From contig CAZJKJ010000018.1 of NCBI GenBank assembly GCA_964546435.1, forward strand, positions 1 through 56,583: 56,583 nucleotides of DNA, given 5' to 3'. Numbering within the stretch: the stretch's first letter is position 1; every line of letters begins with the position of its first letter. A program made the position numbers and the translations under genes. Shown here one piece after another: positions 26,529 to 34,605 of the stretch. The DNA is from CAYNST01 sp964546435. GTDB taxonomy: Bacteria; Pseudomonadota; Gammaproteobacteria; Pseudomonadales; Cellvibrionaceae. The notes beneath the pieces are model-generated. The model had not been told where the DNA came from. It did no database searches and saw only the letters and a list, made by a program, of their open reading frames with translations.

Positions 26529-28376
26529 ATGGGTCTTTGGTTACGTGTTTTTCTGGTGCTGATGCTTTCGGGCACTATTGTCGCGTGCGGCACCCAGCCG
26601 GTTCAGACTTCCAGAAAGACCCTGCAACAGACGCCGACCAATGCGGAACAGCAGGCAGCGCGTTTCCTGCGGGATGCGCTCAACGCCGCCCCCAAAGAGA
26701 AGCTGTCGTTGATGCTGCGCGGGGCGGAGCTGTATGCCCGCGCCGGCAATATTGACGAGGCACGCAATGTTTTATCGCAACTGCCCCTGTCAGTTGCGGC
26801 GCCGATGTCCCCCCATGATGAAACCTTCGGGCGCCGCCAACTCGTGCAGAGTTACATCATGGAGGCGGATGGCGACAACGTTCTGGCCCTGGAACTGGTT
26901 AACGACGCCACCTTAACCCAAGTAATAAATCAATATCCACAAGAGCTTCAGGTCGCCATTCGAGCTCAACGGGCTTCATTGCTGTTCAATCTCGGTATGT
27001 TCAGGGAAAGCTTGTCCGAACGGATCGCACTGACCCACATCATCGAGTCAGATGAATCCATGCTCAACCATAATAGCGATCTGATCTGGGAAACATTGAT
27101 GGAGCTGCCCCAGGGAGAGCTCCGCACGCTGGCGGAAGACACAACCGACTACACCCTGCGGGGCTGGTACAGCCTGGCAGCGTTAAGCAAGATGGAACAA
27201 AGCAATCTGCGTGAGCAGCTCGCCAGGGTCGATCAATGGACAGTGGCCTGGACCGGGCATCCGGCAAGCAAAAGATTACCTCCTGACCTGCAGCTGCTGC
27301 GCGAACTGGTCAACACCCAGCCCCAGCAGATCGCGGTGCTCCTGCCCCAGACCGGCAAGCTCGCCGCTGCCGCGACAGCAGTGCGCGACGGCATGCTGGC
27401 CGCTTACTACCGCCAGCGCCAGACGATGCCCCAACCACCACTCCGCTTTTACAACACCGACAATGTCGACATTAATCAGGTTTATGATCAGGCAATTGAA
27501 GACGGCGCCGACATGGTTATAGGTCCGCTCGCCAAGGAAGCCATTACCGAGCTAGCGTTGCGGCCGGCCCTGCCTGTTCCCACACTGGCGTTGAATACCG
27601 TTGACGCCCCGCTCGGCGTTGTTCCAAACCTGTTTCAGTTCGGCCTCGGCGTCGAAGATGAAGCGGTACAGACGGCGGACAAACTCTGGCGCGATGGCCA
27701 TCGGCGCATCCTGGTGCTCGCGCCCGAAGGGAGCTGGGGCGATCGCAGTACCGACACATTTTCCCAGGCGTGGGCCGAACTGGGTGGTACAATCGCCGGC
27801 AGTCACCGTTACGGTCAAAGCAGCGAATACGCCAAGCTGCTAAAACGCGCGCTGCAACTGGATGAAAGTGAAGCGCGGGCAACGTCCATCCGGAGCGTGG
27901 TCGGCGATGTCAAATTCGAACCACGGCGCCGTCAGGACATTGATGCAATTTTTCTGGCGGCCAATGCGGTGCAGGCGCGTCAACTCAAGCCAACGCTCGC
28001 ATTTCTTTATGCCGGTGACATTCCTGTTTACGCGACCAGCCAGGTGTATGGCGGCATCCAGAACCCGAAACTCGATCAGGACCTGAATGGGGTGCTTTTC
28101 ACCATACTTCCCTGGTATTTCGAAAAGCGCACCGTCGAGAAACTTGATCTCAACAACTATGCAAGCCCGAATCCAAGCCTGCAGCCACTGTATGCACTCG
28201 GTGTCGACATCTATCATCTATATCCCAGGCTTCGGCAACTCGATCAGGTTGACAGTGCCCGCTTCTACGGTCAGACCGGCACCCTGCACATGAATGACAA
28301 TGGCCAGGTCGAGCGTCGGCAGACGTGGGCAAAATTCGTTTCCGGCCGAGTGCGGGAAGTTCGGGATACCCAATGA
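26529..28376 (+). CDS. lpoA: Penicillin-binding protein activator LpoA (lipoprotein)
   Basis: LpoA is an outer-membrane lipoprotein that reaches through the periplasm to stimulate PBP1a. The 615-residue product has a signal peptide ending in a lipobox with Cys20 (TIVAC), an N-terminal TPR-like helical domain (about 30-260) and a C-terminal periplasmic-binding-protein-like domain (about 270-610, from IAVLLPQTGKLAAAA). The length fits the family. It overlaps yraN by 4 nt and starts the lpoA-yraN-diaA-dolP operon. The partner PBP1a is not in the window. Confidence 0.9.
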   Translation: MGLWLRVFLVLMLSGTIVACGTQPVQTSRKTLQQTPTNAEQQAARFLRDALNAAPKEKLSLMLRGAELYARAGNIDEARNVLSQLPLSVAAPMSPHDETFGRRQLVQSYIMEADGDNVLALELVNDATLTQVINQYPQELQVAIRAQRASLLFNLGMFRESLSERIALTHIIESDESMLNHNSDLIWETLMELPQGELRTLAEDTTDYTLRGWYSLAALSKMEQSNLREQLARVDQWTVAWTGHPASKRLPPDLQLLRELVNTQPQQIAVLLPQTGKLAAAATAVRDGMLAAYYRQRQTMPQPPLRFYNTDNVDINQVYDQAIEDGADMVIGPLAKEAITELALRPALPVPTLALNTVDAPLGVVPNLFQFGLGVEDEAVQTADKLWRDGHRRILVLAPEGSWGDRSTDTFSQAWAELGGTIAGSHRYGQSSEYAKLLKRALQLDESEARATSIRSVVGDVKFEPRRRQDIDAIFLAANAVQARQLKPTLAFLYAGDIPVYATSQVYGGIQNPKLDQDLNGVLFTILPWYFEKRTVEKLDLNNYASPNPSLQPLYALGVDIYHLYPRLRQLDQVDSARFYGQTGTLHMNDNGQVERRQTWAKFVSGRVREVRDTQ

Positions 28377-28744
28377 TTTCTCTGTTACGCAATCAAAACG
28401 CCCAGCGCCAGGGTCAGGATGCCGAAAACAAAGCCGCCGAGTTCCTGCAGCAACGGGGGTTTCAGCTCATCAGTCGCAATTACCAATGTCGCCAGGGAGA
28501 GATTGATCTCATCATGCGCGATGGCGAGCATCTCGTTTTTGTGGAAGTACGCCACCGAACCAAAGCCAGCCACGGCTCGCCAGTCGAAACAATTACAACG
28601 TCCAAACGCAAAAAGCTGATTTATACCGCGCGCCACTATATCGCGGCAAACAGAGTTTCTGACAGCCAGCCCATACGGTTTGACGTTATCGGGATTCAGC
28701 CCGGCTCACCTGTCGACTGGATCCCTGACGCATTTTGGGAATAA
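28373..28744 (+). CDS. yraN: YraN family PD-(D/E)XK nuclease-like protein (UPF0102)
   Basis: The 123-residue product has the family signature: GQDAENKAAEFLQQRGF near the N-terminus and the nuclease-like core GEIDLIMRDGEHLVFVEVRHR, in which Glu, Asp and the ExK-type residues form a PD-(D/E)XK-like site. The cellular role of YraN is not established; links to DNA recombination or repair are suggested. The ATG overlaps the lpoA stop (ATGA). A longer upstream frame inside lpoA is rejected. Confidence 0.9.
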   Translation: MISLLRNQNAQRQGQDAENKAAEFLQQRGFQLISRNYQCRQGEIDLIMRDGEHLVFVEVRHRTKASHGSPVETITTSKRKKLIYTARHYIAANRVSDSQPIRFDVIGIQPGSPVDWIPDAFWE

Positions 28745-28751
28745 CGCGGAC

Positions 28752-29333
28752 ATGTCGCAAAAAGTGTACGAACACTTCCAACGCAGCGTCGAAGCGAAGA
28801 TGCGAGCGGGCGAAGCTATTGCACCGCAGATTGAATATGCCGCCGAAGTCATGGTGCACACGCTTCTGGAAGATCGTCGCATCCTGGTGTGTGCAACGGG
28901 CGACTCAGCTGCCCTCGCGCAGATATTTGTTGCCAACATGCTCGACAATTTTGAAAAAGAACGGCCGGGTCTACCCGCCATTTTGCTCAACCCGGCAGTA
29001 CCGTCCGATCGGGCGCGCAGCACCAGCAGACGCGACGAGGTATTCAGTAAAACCTTGCGGGCCGTCGCGCAACCCGGCGACATGCTCCTGACGATTTGCG
29101 TCGCCGATCCTCCTCCTTCAATTCTTCGGGCTATCGACAGCGCTTGCGAGCGGGAGGTCAACGTCATCGCTTTGACCGGTTACACCGACGGCTCTACAGA
29201 TATCGAGAATCAACTGGACGTCGCCCAGATCGCCGTGGAAGGCGAATCAATCTGCCGTATTCATGAAATACATTTGTTGGTATTGTATTGCCTCTGCGAT
29301 CTTATCGACCACAAGTTATTTGGAATCGAATGA
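28752..29333 (+). CDS. diaA: SIS-domain protein, DiaA/GmhA type
   Basis: This 193-residue protein consists of one SIS phosphosugar-binding domain. Family members are either DiaA, which binds DnaA and promotes timely replication initiation, or GmhA, sedoheptulose-7-phosphate isomerase. Position between yraN and dolP is that of diaA in E. coli, which is why I choose this name. The conserved segment LVCATGDSAALAQIF corresponds to the GGGxS region of the fold, with altered glycines, which also fits DiaA better than the isomerase. The gene ends with a 4-nt overlap with the next ORF. Confidence 0.82.
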   Translation: MSQKVYEHFQRSVEAKMRAGEAIAPQIEYAAEVMVHTLLEDRRILVCATGDSAALAQIFVANMLDNFEKERPGLPAILLNPAVPSDRARSTSRRDEVFSKTLRAVAQPGDMLLTICVADPPPSILRAIDSACEREVNVIALTGYTDGSTDIENQLDVAQIAVEGESICRIHEIHLLVLYCLCDLIDHKLFGIE

Positions 29334-29911
29334 TGAACACGCTGTTAAAATTGATCTGTGCGTTTCTTTTCGTGGTTTCAGCCAGCGGATGTGTAACGGT
29401 GCTGGATAAAGTTAATAATGAACCCATTCAGCCAGATCCGGGGAAGAGAACTTTTGGCACATACATGGATGATGAGCGCCTCGAGACGATACTCGCCGTC
29501 AACCTGAAAAAGACCAACCCCGAACTCGCTAATGCCCACCTTAATGTCGAAGCGTATAACGGCGTTGTTTTGCTGACTGGAGAAGTTCCCAGCAAGGAGT
29601 TGAAGCAGGCGGCCGGCGAGATTGCCCGGGACGTCTCTGCCGTGCGGCAGGTACACAACGAGATTCTGGTACGTCCGAATTCCACAGTCTTTTCCCGATC
29701 CAATGACGCCTGGCTAAGCACCAAAGTCCGAACCAAACTGCTGGCCAACCGGAACATTGAATCGGAGCGGGTAAAAATTGTTGTGGAGAACCGGATCGTT
29801 TATCTTATGGGCATGCTTACCCGAGGAGAGGCAGACCTTGCCAGTGAAGTAGCGGCGTCCGTCTCCGGCGTCGACAAGGTTGTCCGCGTGATTGAATATA
29901 TCGGTCGGTGA
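29330..29911 (+). CDS. dolP: BON-domain outer-membrane lipoprotein DolP (YraP)
   Basis: The 193-residue product has a signal peptide and lipobox (SASGC, Cys21), then two BON domains (about residues 50-115 and 125-190). DolP binds anionic phospholipids and helps outer-membrane integrity and BAM function. Two consecutive ATGs occur; the first overlaps the diaA stop. It closes the lpoA operon. Downstream, an inverted pair GCTCATTC/GAATGAGC (29917-29924 and 29955-29962) may form a hairpin, but no T tract follows. Confidence 0.88.
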   Translation: MMNTLLKLICAFLFVVSASGCVTVLDKVNNEPIQPDPGKRTFGTYMDDERLETILAVNLKKTNPELANAHLNVEAYNGVVLLTGEVPSKELKQAAGEIARDVSAVRQVHNEILVRPNSTVFSRSNDAWLSTKVRTKLLANRNIESERVKIVVENRIVYLMGMLTRGEADLASEVAASVSGVDKVVRVIEYIGR

Positions 29912-30030
29912 ACTATGCTCATTCAGAGACACGTCTCCCGGCAGGGCAAACTCAGAATGAGCCTCAGCTTTACCGGGCTGCATCCGTCGAGACTGCAACT
30001 AACGAGACTACCACAGGGGTGACCTGACCG

Positions 30031-30064
30031 TAGGCACACTCCGAACTTTCGAAAGGTGTGCCTA
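30031..30064 (+). promoter_or_regulatory. Hairpin sequestering the lemA ribosome binding site
   Basis: The arm TAGGCACAC (30031-30039) is perfectly complementary to GTGTGCCTA (30056-30064), which reaches from the end of the AAAGG Shine-Dalgarno element into the A of the lemA ATG. The 16-nt loop itself contains the palindrome CTTTCGAAAG (30046-30055) that includes the rest of the Shine-Dalgarno. In the folded mRNA the start would be closed. This could be a thermometer-like or protein-controlled switch; the pairing is seen, the regulation is inferred. Confidence 0.5.
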
Positions 30065-30660
30065 TGAGTACCTCGACCATCATTTTTCTGGTTATCGTAA
30101 TTGCCGTCGTCTTTTACGCGGTCTCGATCTACAACCGGCTTGTCACATTGAGAAACCGGTTTCAGAATGCCTTCTCGCAAATTGAAGTGCAGCTCAAGCG
30201 ACGCTACGACCTGATTCCCAACCTCGTCGAAACAGCAAAATCCTACATGGCACATGAGCGCCAGACCCTGGAAGCGGTGATTCAGGCGAGAAACTCCGCC
30301 GTGCAATCATTAAAAGGTGCCTCTGGAAACCCGGGAAGTCCAGCCGCCATCCAGTCCCTCGCGGGCGCCGAATCGGCATTGGGCAATGCAATGGGCCGCT
30401 TCAATATGGTTATGGAAGCCTATCCGGATCTGAAGGCCAACCAGAACATGATGCAGCTTTCGGAAGAATTGACTTCCACGGAAAACAAGGTCGCGTTTGC
30501 CCGGCAATCGTTCAACGATTCAGTCACCGAATACAACACCTATCGTCAAAGTTTTCCGCCGGTCATCCTTGCCCCCATGTTTGGTCATCGCACCGATGCT
30601 GAACTTCTTGAATTTGAAGACCACAAGGAGATACAAGCCGCTCCGCGCGTTTCCTTCTAA
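30064..30660 (+). CDS. lemA: LemA family membrane protein
   Basis: The 198-residue product has an N-terminal membrane segment (about residues 3-22) followed by a long helical domain with the LemA signature YNRLVTLRNRFQNAFSQIEVQLKRRYDLIPNLV. LemA proteins often pair with M48 peptidases, as here, where the next gene starts 15 nt downstream. The function of LemA is not established. I choose the ATG at 30064 because AAAGG is 7 to 8 nt upstream; a GTG two codons earlier is too close to it. Confidence 0.92.
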   Translation: MSTSTIIFLVIVIAVVFYAVSIYNRLVTLRNRFQNAFSQIEVQLKRRYDLIPNLVETAKSYMAHERQTLEAVIQARNSAVQSLKGASGNPGSPAAIQSLAGAESALGNAMGRFNMVMEAYPDLKANQNMMQLSEELTSTENKVAFARQSFNDSVTEYNTYRQSFPPVILAPMFGHRTDAELLEFEDHKEIQAAPRVSF

Positions 30661-30675
30661 GTCTGCCCGCTGGCC

Positions 30676-32649
30676 ATGAATTTTTTCGAACAGCAGGATC
30701 GTGCACGCCGGCAGACGCGGTGGCTGCTGGTGCTATTGGTGGCGGCAGTCGTTTCGCTGATTATCGTTACCGTTGTAGCTGTCACCTTTGTTCTCTATTT
30801 TCTACAAGTCTCACCACTTTCCACCGAAATTTCCCATACGTTCAGCCTCCCGCCCGGCGAATATCTCGCGCAGATGTTGCGGTCCGAACTGACTGTTTGG
30901 GTCAGCATCGCCGTCATTCTGGTCGTTCTTGGCGGGTCGGTGTACAAAACATACCAATTGCGAGGCAGCGGTCAGAAAGTGGCCGAAGCACTCGGGGGAA
31001 CCCTGCTACACCCCAACGCTCAAGATCCCGCCGAACGCAGGATACTGAACGTTGTCGAGGAGATGGCGATCGCCTCCGGAAGCCCGGTACCATTGGTCTA
31101 CGTGCTCGAAGACCCCACCATTAATGCATTTGCGGCGGGCATGGATCGCAGATCCGCCGTGATCGGTATAACCCGGGGCTGCATTGAACAGCTCGATCGC
31201 AACGAGTTGCAAGGCGTCATCGCTCATGAGTTCAGCCACATCCACTTCGGTGACATGCGCATCAATTTGCGCCTGGTGGGGATCCTGCACGGCATTCTGC
31301 TGATTGGCCTGATCGGATCCCATATGGTTCGATCCAGATCATATGGCTTCAGTTCCAGCAGTAGCCAGCGTCGAGGTCGCCAGTTTGAGCTGGGTATGGG
31401 TTTGATATTGGTGGTGCTGGGCTACGTCGGTGTGTTTTTCGGCAACATGATCAAGGCGGCCGTGAGTCGACAGCGCGAATACCTGGCAGACGCGTCGGCT
31501 GTCCAGTTCACCCGTAACCCGGCAGGCATTGCCAACGCCTTGAAGAAAATCGCTGCCGCGCCTGATCACTCATATCTGAGCAGCCCTCATGCGCCGGACT
31601 TCAACCATTTTTACTTCAGTCAGGGAGTAAAATCACGCTTTCGTAGCCTGTTCGCAACCCATCCGCCACTCACCGACCGCATAAAGCGGGTAGAGCCCGG
31701 CTGGAATGGCAGCCTCACTGAAACAAAATCTGCGCCCCAACAGGAAACGGCCAGAGCCGCACCACAGGAAGCCAATCTCGCAACGCCCGCCGGCAACGCA
31801 ATACTTTTTACCGCCATTGACCAGGCAGGTCAGACGACGGCATCTTCCGTCGCTCAAGCGCATACCACCGTCACGGAAATCGGACCTTCCCTGCGGGATG
31901 CCGCCCATGAGCCCTTCTCCGCCCGCGCCTTGATCTACGGCCTGCTTCTGGCACCAACGGAGGATGAATTGAACGGACGCCAGCTCGCCTATTTGCAGAA
32001 AAATGCTCACCCAGTGACATTCAAGGCGCTAATGGCGCTCCTGCCGCAGATCCGTGGACTGACCAGAGAATTGAAGCTGCCCATGATGGAGATGAGTATT
32101 CCTGCGCTTAAACTCCAGTCCCGCTCGCAGTACGGGGTATTCAAAAGGAATTTGACAGGTTTGATAGCACTGGACCAGGAAACTTCCCTGTTTGAGTGGT
32201 GCCTCTATCGCAGCATTACTCATTCCTGCGAAGAAAAAACCGTACAAGGTGTGCTGAAACTCAAGGATGTACTGGATGAAGCCCGGATACTTGCGACAGC
32301 GACTTTAAGCTGCAGTCGCGAGGACGTCTCACCGGCCGAGCCACCGCTCAGTCTGGATCTGGGCGGTCATGCGATCGAAATCTCCACAGCAAGAGTCTCT
32401 GTTCAAGAGCTCAACAAGGCGCTGACAAAGCTCTGTCAGCTGCACCCGCTGGAAAAGCCCAAGATCCTCAAACTGCTCGCGGCATGCATCACCGCTGACA
32501 ATCATGTCAGTCCCGAAGAGATGGAGCTGTTCCGGGCTGTTGCCGATGTGCTCAACTGCCCGGTACCCCTGTTCGACCTGATCGAAACCCTGGCCCCGAG
32601 GACCTCTGGTCGGGCTGGATCAATGTTACCGGGGCCAGGGTTATCTTAG
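30676..32649 (+). CDS. M48 family zinc metallopeptidase with long C-terminal region
   Basis: The 657-residue protein has two N-terminal membrane segments (about 15-40 and 72-95), a peptidase M48 core and a long C-terminal part. The active site is HEFSH (in VIAHEFSHIHFGD, about residues 183-195), and the third zinc ligand region EYLADASAVQF follows; two further hydrophobic segments lie between. The last 100 residues (ACITADNHVSPEEMELF) look like a TerB-type helical domain. It follows lemA, a frequent pairing. It is related to HtpX but twice as long; the substrate is unknown. It overlaps the convergent Yip1-like gene by 4 nt. Confidence 0.88.
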   Translation: MNFFEQQDRARRQTRWLLVLLVAAVVSLIIVTVVAVTFVLYFLQVSPLSTEISHTFSLPPGEYLAQMLRSELTVWVSIAVILVVLGGSVYKTYQLRGSGQKVAEALGGTLLHPNAQDPAERRILNVVEEMAIASGSPVPLVYVLEDPTINAFAAGMDRRSAVIGITRGCIEQLDRNELQGVIAHEFSHIHFGDMRINLRLVGILHGILLIGLIGSHMVRSRSYGFSSSSSQRRGRQFELGMGLILVVLGYVGVFFGNMIKAAVSRQREYLADASAVQFTRNPAGIANALKKIAAAPDHSYLSSPHAPDFNHFYFSQGVKSRFRSLFATHPPLTDRIKRVEPGWNGSLTETKSAPQQETARAAPQEANLATPAGNAILFTAIDQAGQTTASSVAQAHTTVTEIGPSLRDAAHEPFSARALIYGLLLAPTEDELNGRQLAYLQKNAHPVTFKALMALLPQIRGLTRELKLPMMEMSIPALKLQSRSQYGVFKRNLTGLIALDQETSLFEWCLYRSITHSCEEKTVQGVLKLKDVLDEARILATATLSCSREDVSPAEPPLSLDLGGHAIEISTARVSVQELNKALTKLCQLHPLEKPKILKLLAACITADNHVSPEEMELFRAVADVLNCPVPLFDLIETLAPRTSGRAGSMLPGPGLS

Positions 32650-33263
32650 CTGGTATAGACCGGCCCGATTCCCATGCCCCACACGACTACCGTAACAATC
32701 ATGGTTGAAACGATCAGGACAAGGGCAACCGTCACGACCGACGTCACATACATAAACGCCCTGTCCTCCGGAATACCCATCAGGATGGGCATTCCTCGAT
32801 ACATTAGATATATCGCATAACAGCCTGCAAGCCCCATCATTGACGCGACCAGCCACAGGTCCGGGTACAGATTTGCAATCCCCGCGAGCAAGAACGGCGC
32901 CGATGCATACACCGCCAGCGCCATGCTTTCGTAATGGCGTCTCTCTGGACTGCTTGCCGCGCCGTACGTCTTCGACATCCAGTTGATAAACTCTCCCAGC
33001 GTAAAAATACTGACCAACAGGGCGACATAGCTTAGTGCACACAAGGCCAGCGCACTGGAACCCGTCAACCGCACCGGGCTGCCATCTGCCACACGCCACC
33101 CGACTTCTGTGACGCCGTAATACGCACACAAGACCGGAATCAACGCGAGAAACGGGACATGCGTAACATAGACCTGGATAGAAGATTTCTGCTGGTCGCG
33201 GATTGCCCGCCACTCGACTTCCGGTTTGAACAGAATGCCAAACGTATGCTGAAAGAAACCCAT
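32646..33263 (-). CDS. Yip1-family integral membrane protein
   Basis: This 205-residue protein begins with a short amphipathic sequence (FFQHTFGILFKPEVEWRAI) characteristic of bacterial Yip1-domain proteins, followed by five or so membrane segments. The function of bacterial Yip1 proteins is unknown. GGAGG lies 4 nt upstream of the ATG. It is downstream of sspB on the same strand, separated by about 130 nt and a terminator-like hairpin, and is convergent with the M48 gene. Confidence 0.82.
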   Translation of the reverse strand: MGFFQHTFGILFKPEVEWRAIRDQQKSSIQVYVTHVPFLALIPVLCAYYGVTEVGWRVADGSPVRLTGSSALALCALSYVALLVSIFTLGEFINWMSKTYGAASSPERRHYESMALAVYASAPFLLAGIANLYPDLWLVASMMGLAGCYAIYLMYRGMPILMGIPEDRAFMYVTSVVTVALVLIVSTMIVTVVVWGMGIGPVYTS

Positions 33264-33284
33264 ACAACCTCCACGCTTTCGTTT

Positions 33285-33358
33285 TTATTAAAACCCTCTC
33301 GGAAGCTTCCGTGGTGCGGTGCGCTTAACTGCTGCAGCACGTGGAGCTTTAGAGAGGG
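33285..33358 (-). terminator. Long-loop terminator-like hairpin after sspB
   Basis: On the minus strand CCCTCTC (33352-33358) can pair with GAGAGGG (33294-33300), which is directly followed by TTTTAATAAAAA. The enclosed 51 nt contain further small palindromes (CTGCAG, GGAAGCTTCC). This looks like an intrinsic terminator for sspB-sspA with an unusually long apical part, or an attenuator before the Yip1-like gene. Confidence 0.45.
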
Positions 33359-33393
33359 AAATTTGCGCTAAAGGACATTTTAGATGATGGTTA

Positions 33394-33804
33394 CTACTTT
33401 ACAATTTTCAAACTCGGTCGACGCTCCGGCGCACCGCTCGAACTACCTGAGCCGTCCGGAGACGGATCCTTCGGTGGCGGCTCTGCATCAAACATCATCC
33501 CTTGACCGTTTTCCCTTGCATAAATGCCCATAACCGCGTGGCAGGGAGCGAAAACATCCGTTGGCACGCCACCAAATCGCGCCTTGAACACCACTGCGTC
33601 GTTGCCAAGACTGAATTCCATCACTGCGCGCGGCGCCACATTCAAGATGATCTGTCCGTCCTTGTTTACATACTGCTGCGGAACGCTGACATTCTCTGCG
33701 CGTGCATTTATGACCATATAAGGAGTCAATGAGTTGTCGACAATCCAGTCGTATAACGCTCTGATCAGGTAGGGACGACTGGAAGTCATTTTAATCTGGC
33801 TCAC
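33394..33804 (-). CDS. sspB: ClpXP protease specificity-enhancing factor SspB
   Basis: SspB tethers ssrA-tagged proteins to ClpXP. The 136-residue product has the N-terminal substrate-binding domain (about 1-105, starting SSRPYLIRALYDWIVDNSLTPY) with the NARAENVSVP strand, then a flexible acidic and Ser-rich linker and the C-terminal ClpX-binding tail RRPSLKIVK. The complete tail suggests a functional adaptor. It is 23 nt downstream of sspA. Confidence 0.96.
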   Translation of the reverse strand: MSQIKMTSSRPYLIRALYDWIVDNSLTPYMVINARAENVSVPQQYVNKDGQIILNVAPRAVMEFSLGNDAVVFKARFGGVPTDVFAPCHAVMGIYARENGQGMMFDAEPPPKDPSPDGSGSSSGAPERRPSLKIVK

Positions 33805-33827
33805 TGGCTAACATACCTTTTCTGAAA

Positions 33828-34469
33828 CTATTTTTCCGGCGAATACATCTCTTTTTCCTGCTCGGTCAGACTCGCACGAAAAGAGTCCCGTGAGAACACC
33901 CGATTCATGTATTCGATTAAGGGCACCGTCTGTCGATTCGCCGGCAATTCGATCCCCAGGATATGCAACCGCCACAGGATCGGGCCGAGGCAACAGTCGA
34001 CGAGGGTGAACTCGTCACTCATGAAATAGCTTTTGTCGCTGAATATCGGAGCAATCGCAATCAAGCCACTGCTCAATCGTTTGCGGGCTTCAGTCACACG
34101 GGCGGATTCCCTCCCTCCGAGAATCGTGTCGACCTGGGGGCTCCATTCGCTCTCGACCCGGTGGATGAACTGGCGAATCTCTGCACGTGCCACCGGATAA
34201 ACCGGAAGCAACGGGGGGTGCGGGAAACGTTCGTCAAGGTACTCCATCATCACCTGGGTTTGATAAAGCACCAGATCGCGATCGACGAGCGTTGGTAATG
34301 ATTGGTACGGATTGGTTTCGATCAACTCCTGCGGGATGTTCTGCGGGTCCGTATGAATGATATCTACAGTCACCCCTTTTTCTGCCAGCACTATTCGCAC
34401 ACGATGACTGTAATGATCCCGTGCGTCAGAAAAGAAAGTCATGGTCGAACGTTTGGTAACGACACCCAT
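33828..34469 (-). CDS. sspA: Stringent starvation protein A
   Basis: SspA is a glutathione-S-transferase-fold protein that binds RNA polymerase and modulates transcription under starvation and acid stress, rather than acting as a transferase. The 213-residue product begins MGVVTKRSTMTFFSD, close to other SspA proteins, and has the surface-exposed Pro-His segment (FPHPPLLPV near residue 84) known to be essential in E. coli. It precedes sspB and follows the cytochrome b/c1 gene after about 135 nt. Confidence 0.95.
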   Translation of the reverse strand: MGVVTKRSTMTFFSDARDHYSHRVRIVLAEKGVTVDIIHTDPQNIPQELIETNPYQSLPTLVDRDLVLYQTQVMMEYLDERFPHPPLLPVYPVARAEIRQFIHRVESEWSPQVDTILGGRESARVTEARKRLSSGLIAIAPIFSDKSYFMSDEFTLVDCCLGPILWRLHILGIELPANRQTVPLIEYMNRVFSRDSFRASLTEQEKEMYSPEK

Positions 34470-34566
34470 CTAACTGACCTCGAGCGTTTACTTCCAGCTG
34501 ACAAAGGGCAAGCTTGTGCCCCTCATGTGATTACTGCGGCTCGCATAACCGCATTTATGATAAAGG

Positions 34567-34591
34567 CGCGAGGCATTATCAATGCCCCGCG
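34567..34591 (-). terminator. Hairpin terminator candidate after the cytochrome b/c1 gene
   Basis: On the minus strand an 11-bp stem with one G-U pair (CGCGGGGCATT / AATGCCTCGCG) and a 3-nt loop lies 15 nt downstream of the stop codon at 34606. The following sequence GCCTTTATC is only weakly T-rich, so termination efficiency is uncertain. Confidence 0.5.
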
Positions 34592-34605
34592 TCCGGTTTG
34601 CGCCG

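Noticed and set aside
29917..29962. Inverted repeat GCTCATTC/GAATGAGC after dolP as a terminator
   Set aside because: The loop is long (30 nt) and no T tract follows, so it is only mentioned under dolP.
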